DNA of 24,992 nt, from NCBI GenBank assembly GCA_017456945.1, contig JAFTIK010000028.1, forward strand, positions 1-24,992, written 5' to 3'. This DNA comes from Clostridia bacterium (lineage in GTDB: Bacteria; Bacillota_A; Clostridia; Christensenellales; Borkfalkiaceae). This document shows positions 24,680 through 24,992 of this stretch, one piece after another. Position numbers and translations under genes: made by a program. Every line of letters starts with the position of its first letter. Positions within the stretch are counted from its first letter, which is position 1. The notes below the pieces were generated by a model. That model did not search any database. It was not told where the DNA came from and saw only the letters and a program-made list of their open reading frames with translations.

Positions 24680-24992
24680 TTATCTCTTCCACTGTAAGTT
24701 GTAGTGAACGTCGTCTGCTCTTTCTTCTTCTGTATATCTTCTCAAAGTGTTTACTACCTTGCCGTCGTTATACTTTCTGTCGTTAATCTTTTCGGTCGTT
24801 CCCATTACGGTTACGTTGAGTTGACGTCTCCTTGCTCTTACTTGATCCCAATCTACGAAATATACGTGCGCAAATTCGCCACCGTCTAATACGCCGTCTT
24901 TAATCGTCATTGCTTCGCTTCTACCGAAGAATACCGAACGAAGGTGTCCGTCTGTGTTAAGACTGGTTACGTCACCAGGTTCGTTTACAAAA
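24680..24992 (-). CDS. yjbQ: YjbQ/UPF0047 family protein, C-terminal part (runs off window)
   Basis: The open frame enters from the window edge and encodes 103 residues. NEPGD, then NTDGHLRSVFFGRSE and FAHVYFVDWDQVRARRRQLN match the conserved end of the YjbQ family (small trimeric proteins; the E. coli member has weak thiamin phosphate synthase activity). The His in DGHLRS is a conserved probable metal ligand. The family usually ends at the strand read here as NVTVMG; this protein continues about 40 residues (TTEKINDRKYNDG to YNLQWKR), an unusual tail. The Met within SEAMTIKDG is internal, not the start. It precedes the isomerase-like gene by 24 bases in the same operon. Confidence 0.82.
   Translation of the reverse strand, partial: FVNEPGDVTSLNTDGHLRSVFFGRSEAMTIKDGVLDGGEFAHVYFVDWDQVRARRRQLNVTVMGTTEKINDRKYNDGKVVNTLRRYTEEERADDVHYNLQWKR

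Noticed and set aside
1..24992. tRNA, rRNA, CRISPR arrays, prophage or integrase genes
   Set aside because: I saw no cloverleaf, repeat-spacer array or phage or integrase motif; gaps are short and explained by promoters, stems and terminators.

Overview
The window fits a low-to-moderate-GC Gram-positive bacterium, most likely an uncultured gut Clostridia lineage. The signs are strong purine-rich ribosome binding sites, three lipoboxed secreted proteins, a carbohydrate ABC importer with no ATPase of its own, AraC control, and an oxygen-sensitive glycyl radical enzyme that implies anaerobiosis. Taxon is inferred from gene style only; there is no rRNA or tRNA in the window.

Layout. Every gene except one lies on the minus strand, so in transcription order one reads from high to low coordinates. 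(1) 24992-20517: a metabolic operon with the end of a YjbQ-family gene, an archaeal-type triosephosphate isomerase-like gene, an N-terminally deleted glycyl-radical activating enzyme, a YbiW-type glycyl radical enzyme and a short-chain dehydrogenase. It ends at a strong bidirectional terminator. (2) 19535-20422: the only plus-strand gene, an AraC-family regulator that may be translated from a leaderless mRNA. (3) 19349-625: a large glycan-utilisation operon with a good promoter (TTGACT-N17-TATAAT) whose -35 sits in a perfect inverted repeat. It encodes two beta-helix (GH28-like) proteins without signal peptides, a 42-residue small protein missed by ordinary gene callers, three large extracellular proteins (873, 1032 and 930 aa), a DUF4838 lipoprotein, a solute-binding lipoprotein, two permeases and a GH36 alpha-galactosidase. 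(4) 480-1: the start of a GH20-like hexosaminidase with its own promoter and a tandem repeat over the -10.

How the parts probably work together (inference). Surface and secreted Ig-like/beta-helix proteins and the DUF4838 lipoprotein bind or process a galactose-containing glycan outside the cell. The solute-binding protein and permeases import oligosaccharides, powered by a shared ATPase encoded elsewhere. The cytoplasmic GH36, GH20 and GH28-like proteins trim them, and the divergent AraC regulator senses the sugar. The glycyl radical operon is a separate unit that may handle a sugar phosphate or polyol-type substrate.

Most notable points: the intact glycyl radical enzyme beside a decapitated activase; the translationally coupled 42-aa gene whose Shine-Dalgarno lies in a hairpin loop; and a ~700-bp near-identical direct repeat forming the 3' ends of two surface-protein genes about 7.9 kb apart.
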